Positions 33,550 through 42,175 of a stretch of 64,000 nucleotides of DNA are shown here, piece after piece. Location of the stretch: the NCBI GenBank assembly GCA_017303875.1, contig JAFLBP010000008.1:1-64000 (forward strand). Direction: 5' to 3'. Below the pieces are notes generated by a model that ran no database searches, was not told the DNA's origin, and saw only the letters and a list, made by a program, of their open reading frames with translations. A program made the position numbers and the translations under genes. Origin of the DNA: Chitinophagales bacterium. GTDB taxonomy: Bacteria; Bacteroidota; Bacteroidia; Chitinophagales; Saprospiraceae. Positions within the stretch are counted from its first letter, which is position 1. Each line of letters begins with the position of its first letter.

Positions 33550-34623
33550 ATGCGTACCGTATTTTTTCTGGTTCAGAAGGAGTTCCTGCAAATTTTCCGC
33601 AACAAAACCATGTTGCCGATGATCCTGGTTATGCCGGTATTCCAGACCCTGCTGTTGTCTTTTGCGGCCAACTATGAGGTCAAAAACCTTGCGTTGAGCG
33701 TAGTGGACCACGACTTGTCGCCCAGTTCGCGGCAGTTGACCGCCAAATTTGAGGCATCGCCTTATTTTCAATTGCAGGGGCAATACTTTTCGGTCAAAGC
33801 TGCCGACGAAGCCATGGCCCGCGAAGAAACCGATATTATTCTGGAGATTCCGGCCAATTACGAGCGCGATTTTATCCGCGAAGGGCAGGCCCAACTCAGC
33901 CTGACGGCCAATGCCATCAATGCCAACAAAGCCGGTGTCGGGCTGGCTTACGCCGGTGGTATCGCCGCTTCGGCAATGGATGCGCCGAGCCTGACAGTGG
34001 ACAATTTGTGGTACAACCCGCGTTTAGACTACAAGGTATTTATGGTGCCGGGTATTTTGGGCGAAATCGTATCGCTCATCATTTGCTTCCTCACCGCGCT
34101 CAACATCGTGCGCGAGCGCGAGCTGGGTACCATTGAGCAAATCAACGTTACGCCGGTAAAAAAATGGCAATTTATCCTCGGCAAATTATTGCCCTTCTGG
34201 AGCCTGTCGCTGGTAATGATGACGGTGGGATTGACTGCCGGCAAACTCGTTTTCAGCATCCCGATTGAAGGCGACATCTGGCTGATTGCCCTGTACACCA
34301 TTGCTTTTGCGCCCACCATGCTGGGATTGGGTTTTTTGATCTCCAATTTTGCGCAAACGCAGCAGCAGGCCATGTTCACCGCCTGGTTTTTTATCCTGAT
34401 TTTTATCCTCATGTGCGGCCTCTTTACGCCGCTTGAAAGTATGCCCGAGTGGGCGCAATGGCTCAATATGCTCAATCCGGTGAAGTATTTCGTGGAATTT
34501 ATGCGCTTGGTGCTGCTTAAAGGCGCCGGGCTGGCAGAAATCGGAAGCAATATGCTGGCGGTAATCCTTTACGGATTGGTGGTGAACGGACTGGCGGTTT
34601 ACACCTACAAGAAGCGGATTTAG
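33550..34623 (+). CDS. ABC-2 type transporter permease (YbhR-like)
   Basis: A 357-residue paralogue of the preceding permease with the same plan: N-terminal segment, periplasmic domain (about 45-175), and five C-terminal segments with RERELGTIEQINVTPVKKW. It is the last gene of the efflux operon, starting 9 bases after its neighbour and ending 7 bases from the converging birA. E. coli YbhFSR exports cationic drugs and ions; the substrate here is inferred only to be a small toxic compound. Confidence 0.9.
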   Translation: MRTVFFLVQKEFLQIFRNKTMLPMILVMPVFQTLLLSFAANYEVKNLALSVVDHDLSPSSRQLTAKFEASPYFQLQGQYFSVKAADEAMAREETDIILEIPANYERDFIREGQAQLSLTANAINANKAGVGLAYAGGIAASAMDAPSLTVDNLWYNPRLDYKVFMVPGILGEIVSLIICFLTALNIVRERELGTIEQINVTPVKKWQFILGKLLPFWSLSLVMMTVGLTAGKLVFSIPIEGDIWLIALYTIAFAPTMLGLGFLISNFAQTQQQAMFTAWFFILIFILMCGLFTPLESMPEWAQWLNMLNPVKYFVEFMRLVLLKGAGLAEIGSNMLAVILYGLVVNGLAVYTYKKRI

Positions 34624-34630
34624 TGCCAGC

Positions 34631-35386
34631 TTAAAGTACAAACCTGATTTCCTTTAAATCAAAATAGGCAAAACCATTTTCCGTTTCGAGGGCTAAACGG
34701 CCATCGTCGAGCACGCGGCGCAAGGTGGCGGTAAAAATATTTCCTTGCTGATCCATGTAGCGCGCGGGCGTATCGAGCTGGAAAAGCGCCTGCTGATAAT
34801 CAGCTGCGAGGCTGTGAAAATCGTGCAGCAATTGGGTATATCGCTGAGACAGTGCTTCAAAAAGTATTTCAGCCACTGCCTGGCGCGACAAACTGCCGCC
34901 GTAGTGCAGTGCAAGAGCGGTAGGGTTGGGGGCATCGGAGTGAAATTGCGTCTGGTTGACGTTCAGGCCGATGCCCACAATGCTATGACTGATCTGGCTG
35001 GCACTCAGGCTGTTCTGAATCAGAATGCCGGCTGTTTTTTGCTTGCCGATATAGATATCATTCGGCCATTTAATGGCGGATGCAGCATCGGGCAGGTAAT
35101 GTTGCACCGTATCTAATACCGCAAGCGCAGCGCACTGGCTGAGGCGAAAAGCCTGCTGCGGATGCAAAAAAATTGGGTAAAAAATAACACTTAGCGTCAG
35201 GTTTTCCGCCGGGGCACTTTCCCAGGAACTGCCAAATTGGCCGCGCCCGGCTGTCTGCCTGTCAGCCCAAACGACCGTACCTTCGTTCGGCCTGCTTTTT
35301 GCAATGATTTCGGCAGCATAGTCGTTTGTAGAGCCAAGTTCGTCGAATTGTAATAGAACTTTTCCGATAACGATCGTGTTTAGCAT
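34631..35386 (-). CDS. birA: Biotin--[acetyl-CoA-carboxylase] ligase
   Basis: A 251-residue BPL/LplA-fold enzyme. It has GSTNDYA (substrate start), ADRQTAGRGQFGSSW (the GRGR-type biotinyl-AMP loop, here GRGQFG), LSVIFYP, IKWPNDIYI and AGILIQN, followed by VGIGLNVNQ. It attaches biotin to the biotin carboxyl carrier protein. No N-terminal helix-turn-helix is present, so it is a ligase only and not a repressor. It is convergent with the efflux operon and divergent from rsfS. Confidence 0.93.
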   Translation of the reverse strand: MLNTIVIGKVLLQFDELGSTNDYAAEIIAKSRPNEGTVVWADRQTAGRGQFGSSWESAPAENLTLSVIFYPIFLHPQQAFRLSQCAALAVLDTVQHYLPDAASAIKWPNDIYIGKQKTAGILIQNSLSASQISHSIVGIGLNVNQTQFHSDAPNPTALALHYGGSLSRQAVAEILFEALSQRYTQLLHDFHSLAADYQQALFQLDTPARYMDQQGNIFTATLRRVLDDGRLALETENGFAYFDLKEIRFVL

Positions 35387-35482
35387 AGCAGCTTTATTGC
35401 CACAAAGGTGAAAAATATTCCTGCGAAAACATCAGACACTTGTTTGGAAATTCAACTACTCAAAAGTCCAATCAAGTGCTTG

Positions 35483-35514
35483 TTTGCACAACTAACGCAA
35501 AAAAGTTACCTTTA
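35483..35514 (+). promoter_or_regulatory. Promoter of rsfS-ftsH
   Basis: TTTG (35483-35486), a 20-base spacer and TACCTTTA (35507-35514) match the Bacteroidota promoter with one change in the last base of the -7 box. The expected start of transcription is about 35520. The element lies inside the longest rsfS reading frame, so it argues for the downstream start. Confidence 0.55.
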
Positions 35515-35551
35515 CACCCAAATACGACACAAACAAAATTTTTTACAGCAT

Positions 35552-35947
35552 TTGAGCACCAGCAGCATCTTTCAACGACGTGCCCGTCGCGACGACGGCC
35601 TTTCAGAACAACTCAACCAGGCCATCGTGGAAGGCATCCGCGATAAAAAAGGTAAAAATATCGTTCAGTTGGACCTTCGCAACCTCGACGCCCCGGCAGA
35701 TTTCTTTATCATCTGTGAAGGGGACTCCAACGTACATGTAAAATCAATCTCCGACGGCGTTTACAAACGCGTAAAAGAAGATTTACAAAATACGCCCGTA
35801 CATACTGAAGGCTCCAGCAATGCCCGCTGGATTCTGATGGATTATTTCACCACGGTGGTACACGTCTTCTATCCGGAAACCCGCGAATTCTATGAAATCG
35901 AAAACCTTTGGAGCGATGCCAAAGTGACGGAATTCGGAGAAGTCTAA
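35552..35947 (+). CDS. rsfS: Ribosomal silencing factor RsfS
   Basis: A 132-residue protein of the RsfS/Iojap family: LNQAIVEGIRDKKGKNIVQL, DLRNLDAPADFFIICEGDS, HTEGSSNARWILMDYFTTVV, VHVFYPETREFYEIENLWSD. It binds ribosomal protein uL14 and blocks subunit joining when nutrients are scarce. The frame opens with ATG 35408, but that would add 48 residues unlike the family and would place the promoter at 35483-35514 inside the gene. I therefore prefer TTG 35552, which gives the normal family length. ftsH follows 40 bases later, probably in the same transcript. Confidence 0.88.
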   Translation: MSTSSIFQRRARRDDGLSEQLNQAIVEGIRDKKGKNIVQLDLRNLDAPADFFIICEGDSNVHVKSISDGVYKRVKEDLQNTPVHTEGSSNARWILMDYFTTVVHVFYPETREFYEIENLWSDAKVTEFGEV

Positions 35948-35987
35948 ACCCCAACAGCTTTTTTCCTCTTTTTACGTTTTAAAAAAA

Positions 35988-38024
35988 ATGGAACAAGAAC
36001 AAAATAGACGCAATCGCCGCGACGATGAAGAGCAACGCCCCCGCCGGGACGATGACTCCAACGACGGCCTGCCGCGCTTTAATTTTACCTGGTTACTCAT
36101 TCTGATCGCTCTGGCAGCCCTCGGCTTCCAGATGACGCGTATGATCGGGGGCGCCCGAAAAATGGACTACGACAAATTGGCCAAATGGGCCAAAGAAGGC
36201 GAAGTTCAGCGCGTAGTCGTCGTGAACAACGATGAAGCCTTTGTGTATATCGTTAAAGATTCGCTTGGTTTTGGCGAGCACAAAGACATCAAACCCGATC
36301 AGAAAACCTTCGGCAATCAGGCCCCTCCGCAGTATATCCTGAAAATCGGCAAACCCGAAGTGCTCGAAACCCGCGTTAAGGCCATCAACGAAGCACTGCT
36401 CAAGGAAAAGGAAAAACGCCCGCAACTGAATGTGGAGTACGACCCGCGTACCGACTGGTTGTCGACGCTTTTCCCCTACCTCCTCACGCTGCTGCTCTTT
36501 GTTGTGCTGTGGATGTTTATCGTCCGCCGCGTGGGTGGTGGAGCAGGTGGCCCCGGCTCTCAGATTTTCAATATCGGCAAATCCAAAGCGACGCTTTTCG
36601 ACAATAATTCCCGCGTCAATATCACTTTTGCCGATGTGGCCGGTTTGGATGAAGCCAAAGAGGAAGTGATGGAAATTGTAGATTTCCTGAAAAATCCTAA
36701 AAAATATACCACCCTCGGCGGTAAAATCCCGAAAGGGGTGCTGCTCGTCGGCCCTCCGGGAACGGGTAAAACCCTGCTTGCCAAAGCGGTTGCCGGCGAA
36801 GCCGGTGCGCCCTTCTTCTCCATCTCCGGTTCCGATTTCGTGGAAATGTTTGTCGGTGTAGGCGCTTCGCGCGTACGCGACCTCTTCCGCCAGGCCCGCG
36901 AGAAAGCGCCTTGTATCATTTTTATCGATGAAATTGACGCCATCGGTCGCGCCCGCGGCCGCGGCGCCGTTCAGGGCGGCAACGACGAGCGCGAAAACAC
37001 CCTCAACCAGTTACTGGTGGAAATGGATGGTTTCCCGACCGATAAAGGGGTCATCCTGATGGCCGCAACCAATCGCCCCGACATCCTCGACTCTGCTTTG
37101 ATGCGCCCGGGTCGCTTCGACCGACAAATTGGTATCGGCCGCCCCGACCTCAACGGCCGCAAGCAAATCTTCGAGGTGCACATGAAAAACATCAAGGTGT
37201 CGCCGGAAGTTACCGCGATTACCCTGGCCGAAATGACGCCCGGTTTTGTAGGCGCCGATATTGCCAATGTGTGCAATGAAGCCGCACTGATCGCCGCCCG
37301 CCGCGAGAAAAAAGGAATTGATCTCGACGACTTCAACTACGCCCTCGACAAAGTAATCGGCGGCTTGGAGAAAAAGAACAAGATCATCAGCCCTGAAGAA
37401 AAACAGATCATCGCTTATCACGAAGCCGGCCACGCCATTTGCGGCTGGTTCCTCGAACACGCCCATCCGCTGGTTAAAGTGACCATTGTACCGCGCGGCT
37501 TAGCCGCCCTCGGCTACGCCCAGTACCTGCCCAAGGAGCAATACATCACGCGCAAAGACAAACTGCTCGATGATCTTTGCATGACCCTTGGCGGCCGTGC
37601 TGCCGAGTCGGTGGTTTTTGATAAAATCAGCACCGGCGCCCAAAGCGACCTCGATCATATTACCCGTCTTTCCTACGAAATGGTCATTAATTACGGCCTG
37701 AGTGAAAAAGTGGGTAATGTCTCCTACTACTCCATGCTCAATGATTCCTTCAACCGTCCGTTCTCCGAACAAACGGCCTGGATCATCGATCAGGAAGTAA
37801 AAGACATGATTGAAAAAGAATACAGCCGCGCCAAACAACTCCTGCGCGATCGCCGCAAAGAACTCGACGCCTTGGCCAATGCCCTGCTGGAAAAAGAAGT
37901 ACTGCACCGCAGCGACCTCGAATCCCTCATCGGTAAACGCCCCTTCGCCGACCCCACACCCGGCGAAAGCGCTTACACCCCCGATGCCGACAGCATGGAC
38001 CGCAGCCGCGACGAAGACGAATAA
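35988..38024 (+). CDS. ftsH: ATP-dependent zinc metalloprotease FtsH
   Basis: A 678-residue inner-membrane protease. Two membrane segments (about 28-46 and 160-182) enclose a periplasmic domain. The AAA+ domain has Walker A GPPGTGKT (255-262), Walker [12 protein letters not shown] and the second region of homology [18 protein letters not shown]. The M41 protease domain carries HEAGH (His478, Glu479, His482). It degrades misfolded membrane proteins and regulatory proteins. The N-terminus is unusually long and charged ([16 protein letters not shown]), as in other Bacteroidota. Confidence 0.97.
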   Translation: MEQEQNRRNRRDDEEQRPRRDDDSNDGLPRFNFTWLLILIALAALGFQMTRMIGGARKMDYDKLAKWAKEGEVQRVVVVNNDEAFVYIVKDSLGFGEHKDIKPDQKTFGNQAPPQYILKIGKPEVLETRVKAINEALLKEKEKRPQLNVEYDPRTDWLSTLFPYLLTLLLFVVLWMFIVRRVGGGAGGPGSQIFNIGKSKATLFDNNSRVNITFADVAGLDEAKEEVMEIVDFLKNPKKYTTLGGKIPKGVLLVGPPGTGKTLLAKAVAGEAGAPFFSISGSDFVEMFVGVGASRVRDLFRQAREKAPCIIFIDEIDAIGRARGRGAVQGGNDERENTLNQLLVEMDGFPTDKGVILMAATNRPDILDSALMRPGRFDRQIGIGRPDLNGRKQIFEVHMKNIKVSPEVTAITLAEMTPGFVGADIANVCNEAALIAARREKKGIDLDDFNYALDKVIGGLEKKNKIISPEEKQIIAYHEAGHAICGWFLEHAHPLVKVTIVPRGLAALGYAQYLPKEQYITRKDKLLDDLCMTLGGRAAESVVFDKISTGAQSDLDHITRLSYEMVINYGLSEKVGNVSYYSMLNDSFNRPFSEQTAWIIDQEVKDMIEKEYSRAKQLLRDRRKELDALANALLEKEVLHRSDLESLIGKRPFADPTPGESAYTPDADSMDRSRDEDE

Positions 38025-38056
38025 GCTGCTGCGCAAATTGGCCAACAGGCACTGAT

Positions 38057-38151
38057 AAGGCCGTCGCACGGATTCCCGATGTTTGTAAAGATTCAAAAAC
38101 GCCGTTTTTGAGCTTTTGATCCTCGAAAATCCGCACGACGGCCTTTTCTTT
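38057..38151 (+). terminator. Terminator after ftsH
   Basis: An 18-bp stem with two mismatches pairs 38057-38074 with 38128-38145, and an inner CAAAAAC / GTTTTTG hairpin lies at 38094-38110. It is followed by TTTTCTTTT. Confidence 0.75.
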
Positions 38152-38185
38152 TGTCCGCCTTCCTGCTACGAAAAAACTTCCTGCC

Positions 38186-39313
38186 ATGATCCACCTCAAC
38201 AATGCCGGCGCTGCCCTGCCACCTGCCATCGTAACCGAAACCATGCTGCGTTATCTCCAGACCGAAGCGCAAATGGGCGGCTACGAAACCGCCGATCAGC
38301 ACCAGTCGGCCGCCGCAGATTTTTACGCCGCCACAGCAACACTGCTGCACACGCAGCCGCGCAACATCGCCTTCGCCGGCAGCGCTACCGACGCCTATGC
38401 ACGCGCCCTTTGCGCCATCCCCTTCAAAAGCGGCGATATTATCCTGACCACCAACCACGACTACGTTTCCAACCAGATTGCCTTTATGGCCATCCGGAAA
38501 CGCTACGGCGTTGAAATACATCGCTGCCCCGACTGCCCGGCCGGCGGCTTCGACCCCGAGATCATGCTGGAACGTATCCGCACGCTGCGCCCGCTTGTAG
38601 TGGCAGTTACCCATGTACCGACCAACAGCGGACTGGTACAGCCCGTGGAACGCCTCGGAACAGCCTGTCGCGAAAACGGCGCCTGGTATCTTGTTGACGC
38701 CTGTCAGTCGGCCGGACAAATCGACCTTGATGTAAGCAAAATTGGCTGCGATTTCCTGACGGCCACCATGCGGAAATACCTGCGCGGACCTCGTGGCGCC
38801 GGCTTTTTATTCGCTTCCGACCGCGTGCTGGAAGCCGGATTGGAAATGCCTGTGGCGGATATGTTTGGGGCCAACTGGACCGGCCCCGATACCTATGAAA
38901 TGCGACCCGATGCCGGGCGTTTTGAGTTCTGGGAGAAATCTTATGCCTTGTTGCTGGGCAGCGCAGCAGCCGTTCGATACGCCTTGCAAATGGGTATGCC
39001 CTGGATTGAAAGCCGTGTGACGGAACTGGCGGCCCGCCTGCGTTCGGAACTCAGCGACCTTCCCGGTGTACAGGTGCTCGACCGCGGTGAACGCCGCTGT
39101 GGTATTGTAACAGCACACGCGCCGCAGTGGCAAATGCAAGCCCTTTTGCAATATTTAAAGGAAAACGGGGTCAATGCCCGCGCCAGCACCCTCGCTGTCG
39201 CACAGATTGATTTCCGGGAAAAACAGGTGGAATGGGCCTTGCGCCTGTCGCCCCATTACTACAATACCGAAGCTGAACTAACTCGGGTCGTCGAACTTTT
39301 GCGGCAGTATTAA
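38186..39313 (+). CDS. Class V aminotransferase-fold PLP-dependent enzyme
   Basis: A 375-residue cytosolic enzyme. The PLP-fold features are THVPTNSGLVQPVE, LVDACQSAGQIDLDV (the cofactor-binding Asp) and TMRKYLRGPRGAGFLF, where Lys of MRK is the Schiff-base residue. This is the cysteine desulfurase/isopenicillin N epimerase-like branch, but the active-site Cys loop of true desulfurases is not apparent in the C-terminal half, so it is probably not IscS/SufS. The substrate is unknown. A 15-bp repeat array starts right after the stop. Confidence 0.85.
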   Translation: MIHLNNAGAALPPAIVTETMLRYLQTEAQMGGYETADQHQSAAADFYAATATLLHTQPRNIAFAGSATDAYARALCAIPFKSGDIILTTNHDYVSNQIAFMAIRKRYGVEIHRCPDCPAGGFDPEIMLERIRTLRPLVVAVTHVPTNSGLVQPVERLGTACRENGAWYLVDACQSAGQIDLDVSKIGCDFLTATMRKYLRGPRGAGFLFASDRVLEAGLEMPVADMFGANWTGPDTYEMRPDAGRFEFWEKSYALLLGSAAAVRYALQMGMPWIESRVTELAARLRSELSDLPGVQVLDRGERRCGIVTAHAPQWQMQALLQYLKENGVNARASTLAVAQIDFREKQVEWALRLSPHYYNTEAELTRVVELLRQY

Positions 39314-39314
39314 A

Positions 39315-39491
39315 GGTTCGGGGTTTGGAGGTTCAGGGTTCGGAGGTTCGGGGTTCGGAGGTTCAGGGTTTGGAGGTTCAGCGCTTCCCTGAGTTTTATT
39401 CGGGTCTCTGCCAGCTAATAAGAAATGCACCTCCAAACCCCAAACCCCCAAACCTCCGAACCTCCAAACCTCCAAACCCCGAACCCCGAAC
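39315..39491. repeat. 15-bp tandem array with an inverted degenerate partner
   Basis: Four and a half 15-base units of the form GGTTCRGGGTTYGGA occupy 39315-39381. After a spacer of about 48 bases the reverse complement (CCTCCAAACCCC, CCTCCGAA type) runs from 39430 to 39491. The two arms could form a long imperfect hairpin. No CDS is supported inside, although one frame reads as Pro-Glu-Pro-rich repeats on the minus strand. Confidence 0.85.
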
Positions 39492-39607
39492 AACAATCAG
39501 CAATCGAAAATCTAAACTCTTCTCTATCTTCGCAGGTTTAACAAGGTGTTGCAGTGATTGCTGCTGCACGCCGCATTACACACTTGAAACACTGTTTTGT
39601 CCAACGC

Positions 39608-42106
39608 ATGAAATATTTACCCGTCTTCCTGTTTGTGCTGCTTTGTCTGAATGCTGCACAAGCCCAACAGCCCGCAAAACCTTCTGCCGCCGACCTGCAT
39701 CAGCGCATTAAAAAGCTGAATGTATTAGGCTCTGTTTTGTATGTAGCCGCCCACCCGGACGATGAAAACCAGCGTTTCATCAGCTATTGCGCCAACCACA
39801 AGCTGTTTGATGTCACCTACCTGTCCCTGACACGTGGTGATGGCGGTCAGAACCTGATTGGCCCGGAAATCCGGGAATTGCTGGGCGTTTTGCGCACGGA
39901 AGAACTGCTGATGGCCCGTTCCATTGATGGCGGCAAGCAGCGCTTTTCACGAGCCAATGATTTTGGCTTTTCCAAATCACCCGATGAAACCATGGCGATC
40001 TGGAACAAAGACGAGGTATTGTCTGATGTGGTCTGGGCCATTCGGCAAACACAACCGGATGTGATTGTCAACCGCTTTTACCATGATAAAAAATACGATA
40101 CCCACGGTCACCATACGGCCTCGGCGATGCTGAGTGTGGAAGCTTTTGACCTGGCCGGCAAAAGCGATGCCTATGCCGAACAGTTGAAATACACGCAGGC
40201 CTGGCAAGCGCGCCGTATTTTTTTCAATACTTCCTGGTGGTTTTTCGGCAGTCGCGAGAATTTTGAAAAAACCGACAAAAGCAAATTATTTCCCATTGAT
40301 CTTGGCGTTTTCCTGCCCTTGAAAGGCAAAAGCAATGCAGAGGTGGCCGCCGAAGCGCGCTCCATGCACCGCTGTCAGGGCTTTGGCGCCATGAGTAGTC
40401 GCGGCGAAAGCACCGATTGGTTCGACTTCATCAAAGGGGAGCGCCCTGCCACGCAGGATATGTTTGAAGGCATCAATACCACCTGGACCCGCGTGACCGG
40501 TGGCGAAAAAATCGGCAAATTGCTGGCCAAAGTGGATGCCAATTTTCGCTCGGATAACCCCGCTGCCTCCGTACCCGACCTGCTCAAGGCGATGGAAATG
40601 ATCAAAGCACTGCCCGACGGCTATTGGAAGCGCCTGAAGCTGGAGGAAATTAAAACTGCCATTCAGGGCTGCCTCGGCTTGTACCTGGAAGCAACGGCTG
40701 CCGAACCCGGCGCAACCTCTGGCCAAATGGTGAAACTGCGCCTGGAAGCAACCAATCAGGCCGGTTCAAATGTGCAACTGAACGCCCTCAGTATTCAGCC
40801 CGCCCTCTTTGATACTGTGACCAATCTGACGCTGGCCACCAATAAAGCCATGGTGCTGGAACGCCAGATCCGATTGCCCCTTGAAAGCCCCTTTACCGCG
40901 CCTTACTGGTTGCGCGAAAACTTTAACCTCGGTATGTACACTGTGCCCGATCAGGCCATGCGGGGTTTGCCGGAAAGTCCGCGTCAGTTCCGTGTGCGCT
41001 GGAACCTCAGTGTGAACGGTACAGCGCTGGAACTGGAAACACCGGTAGCATATAAAATTGAAGAATCGGCCATTGGTGAAGTGTGGCGGCCTTTTGAAGT
41101 GTTGCCGCCTGCCTTTGTGGAGTTCGACCAGCCTTCTTATTTGTTTACCGGCAACAAACGCAGCATAACGGTGCGGGTAAAAGCCGGTCGCGACAGCGTC
41201 AGCGCCCGGGTATCCGTTCAGGCGCCCGGCAAAGGCTGGGTGAACGCCAGTGGCACGCAAACGGCATTTTTTAAGAAAAAAGGTGAAATTCAAACGTTTA
41301 ATTTTGAAATTCAGGCTGGTACAGGAGAGGTCAAGCTCGGCGCCTCTGTTGAAGTGGATGGTAAAATTTACACCATGCGGCTCGTGAATGTAGCCTATCC
41401 GCATATTCCGCAGCAATCCGTACTGCTGCCCTGCGAAGTACAGGCCGCCCGCGCCGATGTGCAGGTAAAAGCGCCAAATGTGGGCTACTACATGGGCGCC
41501 GGCGACGATATTCCGAATGCGCTGCGGCAAATGGGCTGTACCGTGACCATGCTCGAAGAAAAAGACTTTGCGGCTGCCGACAACCTGCGCGCCTTTGATG
41601 CCATTGTACTGGGAGTACGCGCCTACAATGCCAAGGAAAATATCGCCTTCCACCAGGCCAAATTGTTTGAATACGTACAGGGCGGCGGCACCCTCGTGAC
41701 GCAATACAACACCAGTTTTGAACTGTATGCCAACAATGTTGCGCCCTATCCGATGAAACTCGGTCGCGCCCGCGTGACCGACGAAAAGGCCGAAATGCGC
41801 CTTACCGATCCGGCTCACCCGGTATTCAACTTCCCGAACAAACTCGGCCCCGCCGATTTTGAAGGCTGGGTACAAGAGCGCGGACTGTATTTCGCCAGCG
41901 AATGGGATAAAGCCTTCGCTGCTCCGCTTTCCTGTAACGACCCTGGCGAAAAAGCCAACAGCGGTGGCCTGCTGATAGCGCCTTACGGCAAAGGTCAGTT
42001 TGTATACACCGGCCTGTCGTTCTTCCGCCAGTTGCCTTCAGGGGTGCCGGGCGCATATCGTTTGTTTGCCAACATTATTTCTTTGGGCAAAAGTGCCGGC
42101 CAGTAA
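39608..42106 (+). CDS. Secreted PIG-L (LmbE-like) family deacetylase, large two-domain form
   Basis: An 832-residue protein with a signal peptide ending NAAQAQQ. The N-terminal PIG-L domain (about 35-290) has the zinc-site motif AHPDDE, followed by LTRGDGGQN, GVLRTEELLMA, and a YDTHGHHT segment that supplies the second metal-binding His. Members remove acetyl groups from GlcNAc-containing compounds. The C-terminal ~550 residues contain beta-sandwich-like parts and a glutamine-amidotransferase-like tail (DAIVLGVRAYNAKENIAFHQ, YVQGGGTLVTQYNTSFELY) seen in large Bacteroidota homologues. ATG 39608 is chosen over 39554 because the signal peptide begins there. TATCTTCG at 39534 may be its -7 element. 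Confidence 0.87.
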   Translation: MKYLPVFLFVLLCLNAAQAQQPAKPSAADLHQRIKKLNVLGSVLYVAAHPDDENQRFISYCANHKLFDVTYLSLTRGDGGQNLIGPEIRELLGVLRTEELLMARSIDGGKQRFSRANDFGFSKSPDETMAIWNKDEVLSDVVWAIRQTQPDVIVNRFYHDKKYDTHGHHTASAMLSVEAFDLAGKSDAYAEQLKYTQAWQARRIFFNTSWWFFGSRENFEKTDKSKLFPIDLGVFLPLKGKSNAEVAAEARSMHRCQGFGAMSSRGESTDWFDFIKGERPATQDMFEGINTTWTRVTGGEKIGKLLAKVDANFRSDNPAASVPDLLKAMEMIKALPDGYWKRLKLEEIKTAIQGCLGLYLEATAAEPGATSGQMVKLRLEATNQAGSNVQLNALSIQPALFDTVTNLTLATNKAMVLERQIRLPLESPFTAPYWLRENFNLGMYTVPDQAMRGLPESPRQFRVRWNLSVNGTALELETPVAYKIEESAIGEVWRPFEVLPPAFVEFDQPSYLFTGNKRSITVRVKAGRDSVSARVSVQAPGKGWVNASGTQTAFFKKKGEIQTFNFEIQAGTGEVKLGASVEVDGKIYTMRLVNVAYPHIPQQSVLLPCEVQAARADVQVKAPNVGYYMGAGDDIPNALRQMGCTVTMLEEKDFAAADNLRAFDAIVLGVRAYNAKENIAFHQAKLFEYVQGGGTLVTQYNTSFELYANNVAPYPMKLGRARVTDEKAEMRLTDPAHPVFNFPNKLGPADFEGWVQERGLYFASEWDKAFAAPLSCNDPGEKANSGGLLIAPYGKGQFVYTGLSFFRQLPSGVPGAYRLFANIISLGKSAGQ

Positions 42107-42128
42107 ATCGCGCCGGCAAGCGTAGCGC

Positions 42129-42170
42129 TGTTCGGGCAAGCGGAATCATGCGATTCCGCTTGCCCGAACA
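42129..42170. terminator. 19-bp perfect hairpin between convergent genes
   Basis: The arms 42129-42147 and 42152-42170 are perfectly complementary with a 4-base loop (ATGC). It lies between the ends of the deacetylase and trehalase genes and has no T tract. Its right arm overlaps the sequence CCCGAACAAGTGCTTA that contains the trehalase stop codon. Confidence 0.75.
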
Positions 42171-42175
42171 AGTGC

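Noticed and set aside
38186..39313. Class V aminotransferase considered as cysteine desulfurase (IscS/SufS)
   Set aside because: The cysteine-bearing active-site loop is not visible and no suf or isc genes are adjacent.
39278..39496. Small minus-strand frame with EPPNPEPPNP repeats
   Set aside because: It is the translation of a 15-bp non-coding array; no start context, and the array drifts without respect to codon sense.
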